Origin: Alnus glutinosa
Taxonomy: Eukaryota > Streptophyta > Magnoliopsida > Fagales > Betulaceae
Reading direction: 5' to 3'
Length of the DNA: 64,000 nt
Assembly (NCBI RefSeq): GCF_958979055.1
Contig: NC_084888.1
Span: 33,909,804 to 33,973,803, forward strand
Position 1 is the first letter of the stretch; every line of letters begins with the position of its first letter. The notes beneath the pieces are model-generated. The model did no database searches, had not been told where the DNA came from, and was given only the letters and a program-made list of their open reading frames with translations. Positions 1 through 11,589 of the stretch are shown piece after piece. The translations under genes were made by a program, and so were the position numbers.

Positions 1-3000
1 ACTTTGTCTAGCCTTTCTAACTTGTCTCTCTTGTCATCCAAAACTTCTAATGGTCCACAAATTGCTGGTGTCAATGTTAATTCACAGCCATGTTCTAAAT
101 CAACTTCTGTTATGTCCAAAATATTTTCACCTTCCCTTGCAGAGCGTAGGGGTAGTTTATCCAAGTCTCTGAAGCTGCCGCTGTTGGCTGATAATATGAG
201 GGCGACATATACTCCCTCAAGTTATCTTGCTGGTGAAGTAGATGGTGTTAGGATAAACGAGGGTACTTGTTCGCCATGTGAACTGGATAGGATAGAAGAT
301 ATCTTAGAGTCCAAGGATGCAGTTAGAAGTGGAGAGGGAGATTTAACTCAAGTATGGAGAAAACATCCCTTGGGAAAAATTCAGGGCTCTGCTGCCTCAA
401 ATGGGATGGAGGAAAGTAGTTCAACAACTAGTAAAATTATGCAACCTTTAGTGTGTAGGTGGCCCAGTTTAGAGAAAATTGCTACATTTGGGGCGAGTGA
501 AATGAACTCCAAAGATGCTTTCGCTGTTTTCTCTCCAGGTTTAGGCAAAAATGAGAATGGGATATTATATTTTTGGGTAGGAAGGTCTTTTGATCATGAT
601 GAAAATCAAATTCGATTGGATAGTAACAAAGAGTTAAATGATCTGAAAGAGCTTGATTGGAATCAAGTTGGTCGCGCTGCTCTTACCCAAATGGGTCTTC
701 CGAAAGACACTACTGTCAAGGTATGTAATCTTCACATATTTTCTATATATATATATATATATACAATTTTCAAGGCTAGCTCTATGTCTTCTTGTATTAT
801 TTAGTCTGTTTACCGTTTAAAGTTTTGATGTTTCGGGGTAAGAAGCTGTCGAATTAGACATTAAAATAAGTTATATTTGACATTAAAGGAAATATTGGTT
901 TGAAGTGTCCGGATGTTTTTTAAGTGACATGATTGACATCATAGATTCGATGCTTCAAAATGGCACTACATGAGTTGAATGAGATTTATTATTATGGGTA
1001 ATAAATTTGTCACTAATAATCATCTTTTAACCTATGGACGGACACTTGCTTGCCTCCTAGTAAAAGTTTGCGGGGAAACATTTCAGGGTTAAGGCCCATT
1101 GTGTCTCAAACCTTTGGAAGCCTAGTGTTGGAGAAGAAATATCTGACTTACAGGATACTTCAGGCCCCAAGTCACTTTTTAAATGGGCTAGATAACGCAT
1201 GCAGGAAGTGTAGTAAAGATTTCTAGAGGGTAGGGTTTTAGTTCTTCTCCAATATGATCTCTCTTGTCGCCTTCAGAAAAGGTGTGGACCATGTGATTGT
1301 AAATGTTCTAAAGGTAACTAAATGCCTGTATTTTGCTGTAATTTTAGAGCTTGGTACTTTCATGTCCAGTGTCAGCTTAAATATTGTTTGAGCAAATGAT
1401 GCTTTAGTCCATGGTTGGGATTCTCATATCGTATCTTATTTTCATCATGGTATCAATGGCCTTGCCATCCCAATTTCTCTTTGTTCCATCTAAGGTTAGA
1501 TGTTCTTGATGTCAATGCTGCAAGTTTTTTAACATTCGTTGAAAGGTCTTATCCTCTGAGCAGCGTTCTAGTATTTTGCTTGGCAGTGTGCCTTTGTCAG
1601 GAAAGTAAAAGGCAGAAATGAGAATGCTTCTTCATATTCAAGTACTCAACTTAGAGTCCGTTGGTGTTAGGGTTTAGGAGGATTGGTTATTAATTTTAGC
1701 ATTGTTTTCAGTTTAGGTGGAACACGTGGTACTTATTAAGCTTTTGCTTTTTGAATAATTTCTTATATATTTTTTTGTGAATTATGTGTTAAAATTATCT
1801 ACTTTTTTGGTTCATATCTATATTATAAAAAAGGGGAAAAATATACATATCTCCCTCATTCTACCACTCAATTGTCAATGTTCCTCCCCAAACTACCAGT
1901 TGTGTCAATGTCCTCTCTCAAACTATCAAAACATGTCAATGTCCTCCATAAGACCAATAAAAAGACAAAAATGACTATACATTTTTTTTCATAAGACAAA
2001 AATGTCCTTATGAATTTTTTATATTTTTTTGATAGGTAAGAAAAATGTCCTTATAAATTCAAAAAAAAAAAAATAAAAAAAAAAATTAAAGAAAAAACGA
2101 AAAAAAATTTAAAAAAAAAAACGAAAAAAAAACTGAAAATTATAAAAAAATAAAATAAAAATTTAAATAACAAACGAAAAAAAGAAAAGAAAAACCCATA
2201 TTTATTTATTTATTTAATTATTTTTTGTTTTTTTGTTTAACTTTTTGTTATTTTGGAATTTTTAAATAGTTTTTTTATTAAAAAAAATTAATAATTTTAT
2301 GAAGGGTATTTTTGTCATTAGAGAGGACACTGATATTTTTCGGTAATTTAGGAGGGGGAGGGGGAGGGGGGGGGGGAGGAGGAACTGATACAATTGGTAG
2401 TTTGGGAGAGACATTGACAATGTGGTGGTAGTTTGAGGGGGTTATGTGTACTTTTCCCAATAAAAAATTAATTAGTTAAATGAAAGATGATTTTATGTTG
2501 CTCATGTCCAGAAGACACTATTCACTGAGACTGAAACCCAAGTACTCCAATAGTGGAGTGCACGACTCAGCCCATAGTTTCTTCATCTTTGTCTTCAACT
2601 TCTTCTAATTATTTTTCTTCTTCCTCTCTGTCTATGGCCCTCTTTCCTTCTCTCTTCCTCTCATTTTCACGCAGTTCATAGTTCCTTGCATTTTATTGTC
2701 CATAAGTTGGTTGAACTATGGCAATAAGAGTGAAAATTTTGTTAAATTTGTAATTGAAGAAATTTACTCTTTGTTGGTCATTGAAATGGGATTGCAAATG
2801 GAAATGTGAACGGAAAAGCTTTTGCAACTCTTGGGAGCATCCTGAAATGCACAAGAAAATCTTGTTGTCTTGTGAAATTTGATTCTGCCGCATTGTTCAC
2901 TTACAGTTTCTTTTCTGTTTCTTTTTATTTCATCCATTTATATGTTTTATATTAATTTCCTGCCATTTGCAAAAATCTTGGGGCTGTTTGCTTCATCTCC

Positions 3001-3499
3001 TTTGTTTTCAGAGACAGCTTAGCAACTATGGTTACGTAGCAGTAGCATGCTACTTTTTGATTACAATAACATTTTCACCTACAGCACATTTTTAGTCCAA
3101 CTTTCCAAAAAGAGAAGTCCTTTTTTTTTTGATAAGTAATTTAAAATTCAATAAAAAGCGCAGAGGGGCGCAACCCTAATACACGGGAAGTATACAAGAG
3201 AGCCCCTAAACGGGAGGAACAACTAATAAATTAAGAAAGTCTACAAAAGTAGAAACACCTAGGTGGCAAAGATGGGGTGCCAACTTTCCAAAAAGAGAAA
3301 TCCTTTGTTCTTATTGTTTCCATTTGCATTCTATATGGTAACCTTTTTTAGCCATTTTGTTTTCTTTATTTCTCTATATTGTGCTGAAGCATTCCTGCAG
3401 TGTATAATAGATCTTCTAATTTGAATGTTGGTGTTGGAACAGATTGTTAAAGAAGATGAAGAGCCCGTAGAGCTTCTTGCATTGTTGAGTTCGTTGTAG
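1..3499 (+). CDS. MKP1: MAP kinase phosphatase 1 (MKP1), 3' part: last two coding exons
   Basis: Coding segments are <1..720 and 3443..3499, joined in phase 0 across a 2.7-kb intron (donor AAG|GTATGT, acceptor ACAG|ATTG). The visible 240 residues are the Ser-rich linker and C-terminal region, including an ILYFWVG segment like the gelsolin-like part of plant MKP1 and the stretch DWNQVGRAALTQMGLPKD. The last exon adds an acidic IVKEDEEP stretch and ends LALLSSL-stop. The dual-specificity phosphatase domain would lie upstream of the window. In Arabidopsis, MKP1 inactivates stress MAP kinases (MPK3/MPK6); that is family knowledge, not visible here. The name rests on remembered similarity of the C-terminus. 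The intron holds a TIR element (1833-2458) and a LINE tail (3121-3279). Confidence 0.82.
1833..2458. mobile_element. Non-autonomous TIR element (family with GGGAAAA ends) in the MKP1 intron
   Basis: The left end (GGGGAAAAATATACATAT, then 'ctccctcattctaccactc') is the imperfect reverse complement of the right end, over about 80 bp. The flanks tataaaaaa (1824-1832) and aataaaaaa (2459-2467) fit a 9-bp target duplication, which suggests a Mutator-type element. The centre is A/T-rich homopolymer and there is no coding capacity. Related sequences lie at 49561-50241, 51835-51950 and 59570-59707. Confidence 0.65.
3121..3279 (-). mobile_element. 5'-truncated LINE tail in the MKP1 intron
   Basis: A poly-T run (a poly-A tail read on the minus strand) is followed by about 150 bp. 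The insert is bounded by a direct repeat of about 24 bp starting ccaactttccaaaaagagaa, at 3097-3120 and 3280-3303 with one mismatch. A long target duplication plus a poly-A tail is the mark of target-primed reverse transcription. There is no ORF. Confidence 0.75.
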
Positions 3500-5790
3500 T
3501 GGCAATGCAAAGAGATTCTGCAATCCAGTGCCTTAAATCTTTCTCTGTTTCTTTGGTTGGCTTAATTGCACTGCAACTTTCTCAGGCATCATATTGAACT
3601 TTCCCTTGCAAAAACCGGTGAGGTAATATACTATTTGTTTAAGTATCATTCACCTAAATACATTTCTTCTCGTTACCAGAACATACTATGGGGTATTCTT
3701 TTTGTTGTAGTAGGGAAAAAAAATAGGGAAAGTAGGTTTTCTTGGAGATTATTCTACTTAGACCACGCATTCCTAACAACCTGCAAAATTCAAGGAAGCA
3801 AGATGCTTCTTAATCTGCCAGGAACAACTAATCATATATAACTAATTAAGGAAGATACCGTAGTTTTTGGATCGTAGGTGGGAAAGCTATTCTGAAATAC
3901 TTTTGTAATTCCCAAAGGAACCCCAATTTTTATTTTCATTCATTTTCTGCTAGGATATATATATATTAGGGGTATCACATAGTAATCATGTTCCATCACA
4001 TCCATGAAACAGTCGTGTTGAACAGCTCATTTTTCTTGAGGTTGAAATTTGAACTTTTGCTGCTACTTGGCCTACTGCAACATGCATTTGTTTTTTCAAC
4101 TATTTCACATCTGCATCATCAATCTTGTGCTGGCATATTGGTCTTTCTCTGGTGCTCATCAAATGGCCTTTTGAAAGGCCATCATTAATGTCTTGGCTAG
4201 TGCTGTTGAAAGATCATACTCGCAAAGATAATAGCCAGAGAACCGGCAGAAAGCTTGGTGTACGATCATGGCTTTTGAGGTCTCCTTTTGGATCCTTGGG
4301 TAAGGCAAAAGGAAAGTACAGAAGTTAAACATTACTTGATGACCCTGATTGAAACAGTACTTGGGTGCGCCCTGTGTTTTTAATGAAGTTCATATACTTT
4401 ACTTGGTGAAGGTTATCCAATCTTTATTCGCTTTTAGGCACACGTCTTCCTTCCATGGATCTGAATGGAGCCCAATATTCCAGGAAAAAAGTGGCTGTTA
4501 ATAGAAAAGCAAGGATTAGAGCTTGTATAGCTGACCTGAAATTATCAATATGGATTAGTTATGTTTAACTGTTCTTTACTGATTGGAACAGTAGAATTTA
4601 AAATTTCTAATCCTAGTTGTCTATTTGTCAAAAAAAAAAAAAAAACACCTATTGGAAGTTAAGCGCACAGGTGAGTGAGCATGCTTTTTTCTGTCTCCTA
4701 TTGTTTCTTTTTTGCATGGGCAGTGTCAAGAGCACCTTTTTATTTTTATTTATTTTTTTAAAAGGAGATTTTCATTTATCCTGTCTTTCTCATTTGTGTA
4801 TTTGCCACGTGCTATTTGCAGGAGGCTGATTTTAAAGTTCTTTGTGGCTCTTCACCTGGTTGTACAGTTCTGTAACACCTTCATTCTCTAATCTCTAGGA
4901 CCAGTGAACACTCATTTTCTTGCATAATGAATCAAGTCTGACAAACTGAATTTTCTTGTATATTAGCAAATTAGAAACAATCTGAGGGCCTTAGTGGAAT
5001 AATAGATTCGTTGATAATTTCTTTTGCTGGTTAATCTTATTCTTTCTTTATATTTTCATTATTCTTTTTTTCTTTCTTTCTTTTAAATTCCTCCTGCAAT
5101 GCTCTAAATGTTTAAGGCATCAAAGTTAATATTATGCCTCGTAAGGAGTGAAGAAACGTCGTTTGATATAGAATTTCTTGTCGTAAAGATCCATATTTTT
5201 CCCATGTCAACTACAGGGACTTTGCTGAAATTTGTTACTGTACTTTTAGTTTTCCTTACCTTTCTGTTTTTCTTAAAAAAAAAATTTAAAGTGAGACTTC
5301 AATTAACTCCTCTAAACTTTTATTGTTTTTGCAATGTTCTTTCTAAAATTTGGTGTATCAAATTTTTGATTTTTTTGCAATCTCAACATCTCATTAGGAT
5401 TTGGGGTTAAATTAGACAGTCAAATGGTGCAATGATCGTTTTACTTATATAAACTTTATGAAATTTCAAAATTACCTTTAAATTGTAAATAATTTTTTTT
5501 TTAAGAAGAAAAAAACACAGGCGGATTTTGATTATTTTTGTGTTTTTTCGTGAGGATTTAATAGAAAATCTTAACCGAGGAGATTGCAAAAATTTAAAAA
5601 TTATATATATTAAATTAAGAGTTTTTGAATTTTAAGAAAAATATTACTAAAGTGGAGAATTTTTGGAATTAATTAAGAAGAAAAAAGCATAAAAATGATT
5701 TCTTTCGCTATCACTTCAAATGGCTGGAGAGGTCTATCTTTGCCTTCATTCATCCGGCCGGTTCTTGACACCTCCAAAGGCGTGGAATAT
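3500..5790. other. MKP1 3' UTR and intergenic DNA
   Basis: The 3' UTR of MKP1 must begin at 3500, but I cannot place the polyadenylation site. The remainder has only short chance ORFs and T-rich stretches. I see no gene or clear repeat. Confidence 0.5.
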
Positions 5791-5794
5791 TCAA

Positions 5795-6320
5795 TACATT
5801 AATTTGGAAACAATTGCATGCGCAGAAACTCCAATTGGCTTTTAAATTGGTTCAAGTAGTTGTTATTACTAATCATAAATCTCTCATTAATTTGTGGCCA
5901 AAACTGAAAGGATTTTCCATGGAGAAAATCAACAGTCCCATTGCATCAGCAAATGGTTTTTTTGACTGTTCCAACTCCCCAAGGTAGCCTAATTAAATAG
6001 GAAATCAACAAACTCCAATTGGCTTTTCAATTGCTTCATGTACTTACTATTACTACTACTCATGTATCTCTCATTAATTTGTGCTCAAAATTGAAAGGAT
6101 TTTCCATCGAGGAAACCAACAGTCCCTTGCAGCAAATGTGTATATATTTGACTTTTCCAATTTCCGATGGTTCATGAATATTCGGTCGTGACTGCAAATG
6201 CAAAAGAAATTAAAGGGTAGCAATTAAAAGTAGTCCTTTCCAAGAGTAAACACTATATATAAAAAGCGTCACAGCCAAGGCAATACAAGTTAATTAACTG
6301 GGTACTGTGACATACCTAAC
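5795..6320 (+). promoter_or_regulatory. DUF674 upstream module of copy A (internally duplicated)
   Basis: The module shared by most copies of the cluster occurs twice in a row here (about 5815-5995 and 6008-6190). It is marked by aaactccaattggctttt, 'ctcattaatttgtg', 'aaaggattttccat' and 'aaatcaacagtccc'. It is followed by the usual 'gactgcaaatgcaaa' and a TATA box, TATATATAAAAA at 6254-6265, 67 bp before the ATG. Conservation among paralogues supports a regulatory role, but recent duplication alone could also explain it. Confidence 0.65.
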
Positions 6321-7261
6321 ATGGCAACAACCAAAGTAAGCCTGAAGCTTTTCATAGACAAGAAGAACCGACGGGTGCTCTTTGCTCAATCAGACAAGGA
6401 ATTCGTTGATTTCCTATTTAGCATTTTCACTCTGCCGGTCGGAACTGTCACGAGGCTTCTCAAAGAAGGAGGCGGCATGGTAGGCTGCTTGCCAAGCCTC
6501 TATCAGAGCATCGAAAATATGAGTGTTACTCACATCCAGCCAGACAAAAACAAACGCTTCCTGTTAGAACCCAGAGTATTCATGCCTGGTGCTAAAGTCC
6601 CTCTCCTATTGCCCAACGTTGGCTCAACATTCCGTCAATTGTATAGGTGTTATACTTCGACCGCATACTGTAGTAATTATGTGGCTGATGATGATAGCAC
6701 AATTTGTGCTTCGTGCAAAAATAAAAAGGACCGGATCGCAACATTCACAGACCCCCAAGGCCAAGGCGCAACAATGGCATTCTCAACTAGTGAGGAAGGT
6801 TACGTGAAAGGGACGGCTATATACATGGTGATGGATGATTTGGAGGTGAAGGCCTTGTGTACCAGCTCTCTTGTCACTCTGCTTACACAGTTTAATATTA
6901 AGGATATAGGTGATATTGAGGAGAAAGTTGTCGATCTGGGCATGGATGAGGTATGGAACTCATTCCTTGCTTTCTGTGTATTTCAGCTACCAAATGCTTC
7001 TTTTCTGTCGTTTTTTTGTGTATTATTTTTTTTGTAAACATTGGACAACAAAGTCATTAATGTAAGTGTACGTATTTGATAATGGCATCGCCACTATTTG
7101 ATTACATATTGTAACTATTTTTCTTCTTAATTTATCTTGTTTGATGGCTATATATATAGGGTGTGAAATTGCTCCAGGCTTCTTTGCAATCAAAGACTGT
7201 TATGACTGACGTCTTCCTTCCAGTTCCGGCGGTGAGCGTTATGGAGAAAGTTAATATGTAG
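6321..7261 (+). CDS. DUF674 family protein, copy A
   Basis: The CDS is join(6321..6950,7160..7261), 243 residues, with a 209-bp phase-0 intron (GATGAG|GTATGG ... ATATAG|GGTGTG). Reading past the donor gives a false C-terminus inside the intron. The N-terminus (TKVSLKLFIDKKNRRVLFAQ, then EFVDFLFSIFTLPVGTVTRL) is the DUF674 signature. Cysteines 110, 117, 129 and 132 form a C-x6-C-x11-C-x2-C zinc-ribbon-like group. The C-terminal half carries YMVMDDLEVK and IEEKVVDLGMDE, and exon 2 adds GVKLLQASLQSKTVMTDVFL. Family members I remember from Arabidopsis are about twice this length with two such repeats, so this is a one-repeat form. No signal peptide or membrane segment is seen. Function is unknown. 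Confidence 0.88.
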
Positions 7262-7888
7262 ATCAGTTTTTGACATGTGATAATTCAGTTTCCATATCAG
7301 AATGAATAAATCAAGGGATTGGTCGTATGTGCGTTGCATGTGAAGTAACCGAAGGTTATAGCAATTAATGTTGACAATCAGTGCTTTATTTTTAGTTTTC
7401 ATACAGGAGAAATAGTAATCATGTGATTGCTAATTTGTTGTTCTTTTTAGTTGCAATTAATCATGTTTCCCATTTCCGGTTCCATGTTAGTCAAATTTGG
7501 TACGTGGCAATATCCCTTTTATTTTGTTTATGATGAAACAGCATTATGATTTATCGAATTAGTATGTGAATTAAACTTCGGTTATTCATCCAAAAAAAAA
7601 AAAAAAAAAAAAAAAAAATGAAACTAGGGTCTGTTAGTGTATAAACTGATATTGCTGAAGATATTTTGTGGTGTGAATGATCTCTCGAGTTATTTGTTGA
7701 GGTTTGATTGGGCTGAGACATATATTGACTTGACCCTATTTTTGCATGCCAAAATGACAATTTTCTCAGCTATCAATTTGTATTACATTATTAATATACG
7801 TTTTCTTAAGTGCCAACGGAACGGAAATTACCTTTCTTGAATTTTTTTAATTTCTATTATTCGTTTTTTTTTTGGCCAATGGTGTGAT

Positions 7889-7891
<3 letters not shown>

Positions 7892-7926
<35 letters not shown>
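7892..7926. repeat. (GA)n microsatellite
   Basis: About 17 uninterrupted GA units, downstream of copy A. Confidence 0.95.
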
Positions 7927-7928
<2 letters not shown>

Positions 7929-8362
7929 GTTCATCCAAAAAACAAAATCCACATTAGAGGTATTTATTTTATAAATAGAAACAAGTGTATATTTGACAAC
8001 ATAAAAGCGGAACATGTAAATAACAGCTGTAACCAAAATTAAATTAGAAAATAAATTAAAATGTAATCAAGAAATAAACCCTATGTTTATTCATTACATG
8101 CATTGGTAATTTGAATGAAAGCCTGAAATTTCACCTTAAAAAAGAAAAAAGAAAAAAGAAAAAAAACGTCTCCCAATCCTTCGTACCTTCACTATTAAGA
8201 AGATCAAGATTCCTTACAATTTCTGATGCATATTAAAAATGTGACATTTGAACAATAAAAATTAAATATATTTTTATTAGGTTCTTACACTTTATGTCAT
8301 GTATCCTATAGAAGCTTTGAGCAAAATGATCCTAATCCATTAAAGAAACCTATCTCCAATCA

Positions 8363-8541
8363 TTTACAATTATTTGACCGAATTTCAGAAAATTTGGGCA
8401 GGTGATTGTGAGAGACCACTTATGAGATTCAACTGACCAGATAAGTGATTGAGCAGCTCAATTTTTATTTGGTCAGGTGGGTCATATAAGTGCTCTCTCA
8501 CAATCACCTGCTCAAATTCCCTCAAATTCGATCAAATAATT
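8363..8541. repeat. Fold-back MITE
   Basis: Inverted arms begin tacaattatttgaccgaatt on the left and end with its near reverse complement on the right. The inner arms carry 'caggtgattgtgagag' and 'ctctcacaatcacctg'. No coding capacity. Related pieces lie at about 10330-10690 and 52315-52520. The exact ends and target duplication were not resolved. Confidence 0.65.
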
Positions 8542-9219
8542 GTAGAGAATCCTAATCCTTCTCGGTGTCATTTTTACGTCCATTTTTATGGGTAAGTGAA
8601 ATCCTTAGGCTTTGATTTCTTTCAGTTTAATTTGGGTTTGGTTTGAAATGGTTTCCGGTGGTTGGAGGGATTCATGGAGTTGTGAAAACTTGGGTATGTT
8701 TTTGGAGGATTTTTTTTTGAAAAACCGATTGGGTATCAAAAAGAAAAAAATTTCTAGGTTGTTTTATGAAGTAGTTTTCGGTATGACAAATTGGGTATTG
8801 TTTTTTGGGAAGGATTTTTCTTGGCATACCGAATGAGCATTGTAAAATATTGAGGTTTGTTTTGGGTAAACCGAATGGGTGTGAAATCCGTTGAGATTCG
8901 GGATTGTTTTTGGGTGAAGGTTTTGATGAATTTCTATTTGAAAATTTTGAGGTTGATTTCCTAGCTTGGTTTGGATTTTTAATTCTGGAAGATGAGATTA
9001 GTAGATGATTTTGCTTTGGGTTATGGATTGGGTGATTTTGAAAATTGTTGTGGTTGAAATTTTATGAATGTCTTGTTAAGGAAATTTTGTAGAAACTTTG
9101 AGAAGCCGGATCCGTATTTTGTCAGTTGTTTGGGAAACGACAACGAAGCGGCAAGGAAATAGTGCGAAATGCCAAAAAAAAAAAAAATAATAATAAAAAA
9201 AAAATCTTGTTTATTTATC

Positions 9220-10251
9220 TTGTTTATTTATCTTGTTTGATGGCTATACAAGGTGTGAAATTGCTCTAAGGCTTCTTTGCAATCAAAGACTTCTTTGCAA
9301 TCAAAGACTGTTTTGACTGACCTCTTCCTTCCGGTTCCCGCGGTGATCATTAAAACTGAGGATTCCAATTAGCAATCAGATCAGATATAGACAGGTTTTT
9401 GACATGTGATTCACTTTCCATATCATAATGAGTAAATCAAGGGATTGGTTGTTGTGAAGGAAAGCAATTAATTTTGACAATCAGTGTGCTTTAATTTATT
9501 TCTAGTTTTCATACAAAAGATATTGTAATCATGTGATTGCTAATTAATTTGCTGTTCTTTTTAGTTACAATTAATTTGTTTCTCATTTCCGGTTCCATGT
9601 TAGTCAAATTTGGTATGTGGCAATATGCCTTTTATTGGGTTTAATATGATTTATCGAATTAGTAAGTAAACTTCGAGCTGTTAGTTAGCTGAAGAGATAT
9701 TTTGTAGTATGAAATATGAATGATATCTCAAGTTATTTAATTGTTGAGGTATAATTAACTGGTAAAATTTGATTGGGCTGTGACAAATTTACTTGGCCCT
9801 TTTTTTGCATGCCAACATGATAATTTTCTCAGCAATCAATTTGTATTACAAAAAAATAAATAAATAAATCCACATTAGAAGTAATTATTTTATAAATAGA
9901 GATAATGTATATTAATTTGACAACATAAAATCGGAACAAGTAAATTACGACTGTTTCACAAAAAAAAAAAAAAAAAAAAGTAATTAACGACTGTAACAAA
10001 AATAAAATTAAAAAATAAATTAAAATGTAATCAAGAAAAATTGGGAAACGTTAGGTTTCCTAACATTCCATAATCCTCTCTACGATTATTCTGTACTGTC
10101 TTTAGTCATGGAGGTGATGCATATTAGAAGAGAAGCAAATATGGTGGCCCATCACTTGGCGAAACAGCACTCCGCATGCCATGCAGGCATTGAAAATGCA
10201 GACGAGTGACGAGTGTATGATTAGTTATTTGAATGGAAGCCTCCAATTTCA

Positions 10252-10296
<45 letters not shown>

Positions 10297-10330
10297 GAAA
10301 AAAGAAAAAAAAAAAAGAAGCATCTCACAA
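9220..10330 (+). repeat. Segmental duplicate of the region 3' of copy A
   Basis: This stretch repeats about 7140-8170 in order: the exon-2 sequence, 'gacatgtgattcactttcc', 'gttccatgttagtcaaattt', 'tttgcatgccaacatga' and the A-rich end. The repeat shows many small differences and short indels. It marks a partial tandem duplication of the gene unit that retained only the 3' end. Confidence 0.8.
9252..9372 (+). pseudogene. Orphan DUF674 exon 2 (relic)
   Basis: The sequence matches exon 2 of copies A, B and C, from 'aggtgtgaaattgct' to 'attaaaactgagg'. It contains an extra base ('ctctaagg' for 'ctcaagg') that shifts the frame, and an 18-bp tandem duplication of ttctttgcaatcaaagac. No exon 1 lies upstream. 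It is the remnant of a lost DUF674 gene. Confidence 0.85.
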
Positions 10331-11589
10331 TCCTTCGTTATAACTTTCATTATTAAAGAAAGATTAGGATTTCCTACAATTTCTTTAAAATTGTAAATTT
10401 TCAAATTATGTGAATTTAGGTCATTTTATGCATTGAACAACATGAAAAATGTTATATCTTAAAAATGTGACATTTTAATAATGAGAATTGAGTATATTTT
10501 TATCTGGTTCTTACACTTTACGTCGTATAAAAGCTTTGAGTAAAAAACTGTTTTTTTTTTTTTTTGTTTGTTTAGATTCTCAAATTATGTAAATTCATGA
10601 CGTTTTTTACATTGACTGAAATGGTCTCTCATAATCTCCTGCCTTAGTTATCTCAAATTCGAAAAAATAATTGTAGAGGATCCTAATCCATTTGGGTGTC
10701 CTATTTGAGGATAATGTCTCATAAATGGTGCACGGATGAAGTGGTAAAAAAACTAATTGCAACTCCTTTTACAATTTTGGCGTTTTCGAAGTTGCTTAGC
10801 CCACAATGTTATTTTTAACAAAATAACTGGGAACACTAATTGCAACTCATAGGTGGAAATTGTAGAAGAAGATAATATGAAGAAATATTTCTTACAACAT
10901 GAATCAGTGGAAATCTATAGCTATGTGATAGGATATTGTAACATCCCGCATAATTAAATGCTAAAAGAAAAGAGAAATTTGGAAATAAATAAAATAAGCA
11001 TGCTTTCTTTTTATGGTTGGTATTCAGAAATGTTCTTATAACCAAAGAAAGAATGTGCTATTGGGGTTATTCGGGTTCCACATTGTGCATGTCCTGCTTT
11101 GCCATGGCCATAATATGGTTATTGTCTTTTTAAATTTGTTTGGGTTAATTAATTAATTAATTTTTTTTTTTTTTTTTTAAAAAAAATTTCTTATTTCTGA
11201 CCACAAATAACACTATTTATTTTACCAAAAAATATCACAAAATCAAATTACACAAATCAATAATTAATAACGTATTTGTTAACTATGCAAATCTTTACAA
11301 ACAAAAAATAATTACACAAAATATCTACAAATCCGAAGGGCGTCCCTGTGAAGCACGAGGTACCGTCTCAGGCGTGTTATCGCCAACCGGCGATTGCTGC
11401 GCAAGGGATGGTGTAGCGGGCGAAGGTGTAGCGACAGGGGAGTGCTGGCTCAGCCGTCGTCCAACAGGCGACAACGTACCAACCGTTGTCGCATTACCTG
11501 CAAATAATATAGACAATTAAAGTATATAATATTACTTGCAAAATTAAAGGGGTAATGAAAACAAATTGAAATTAATTTTGTCCTATACA

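Noticed and set aside
7590-7618. Poly-A run as a retrocopy tail for copy A
   Set aside because: Copy A has an intron, so it is not a retrocopy, and no direct repeat borders the run.
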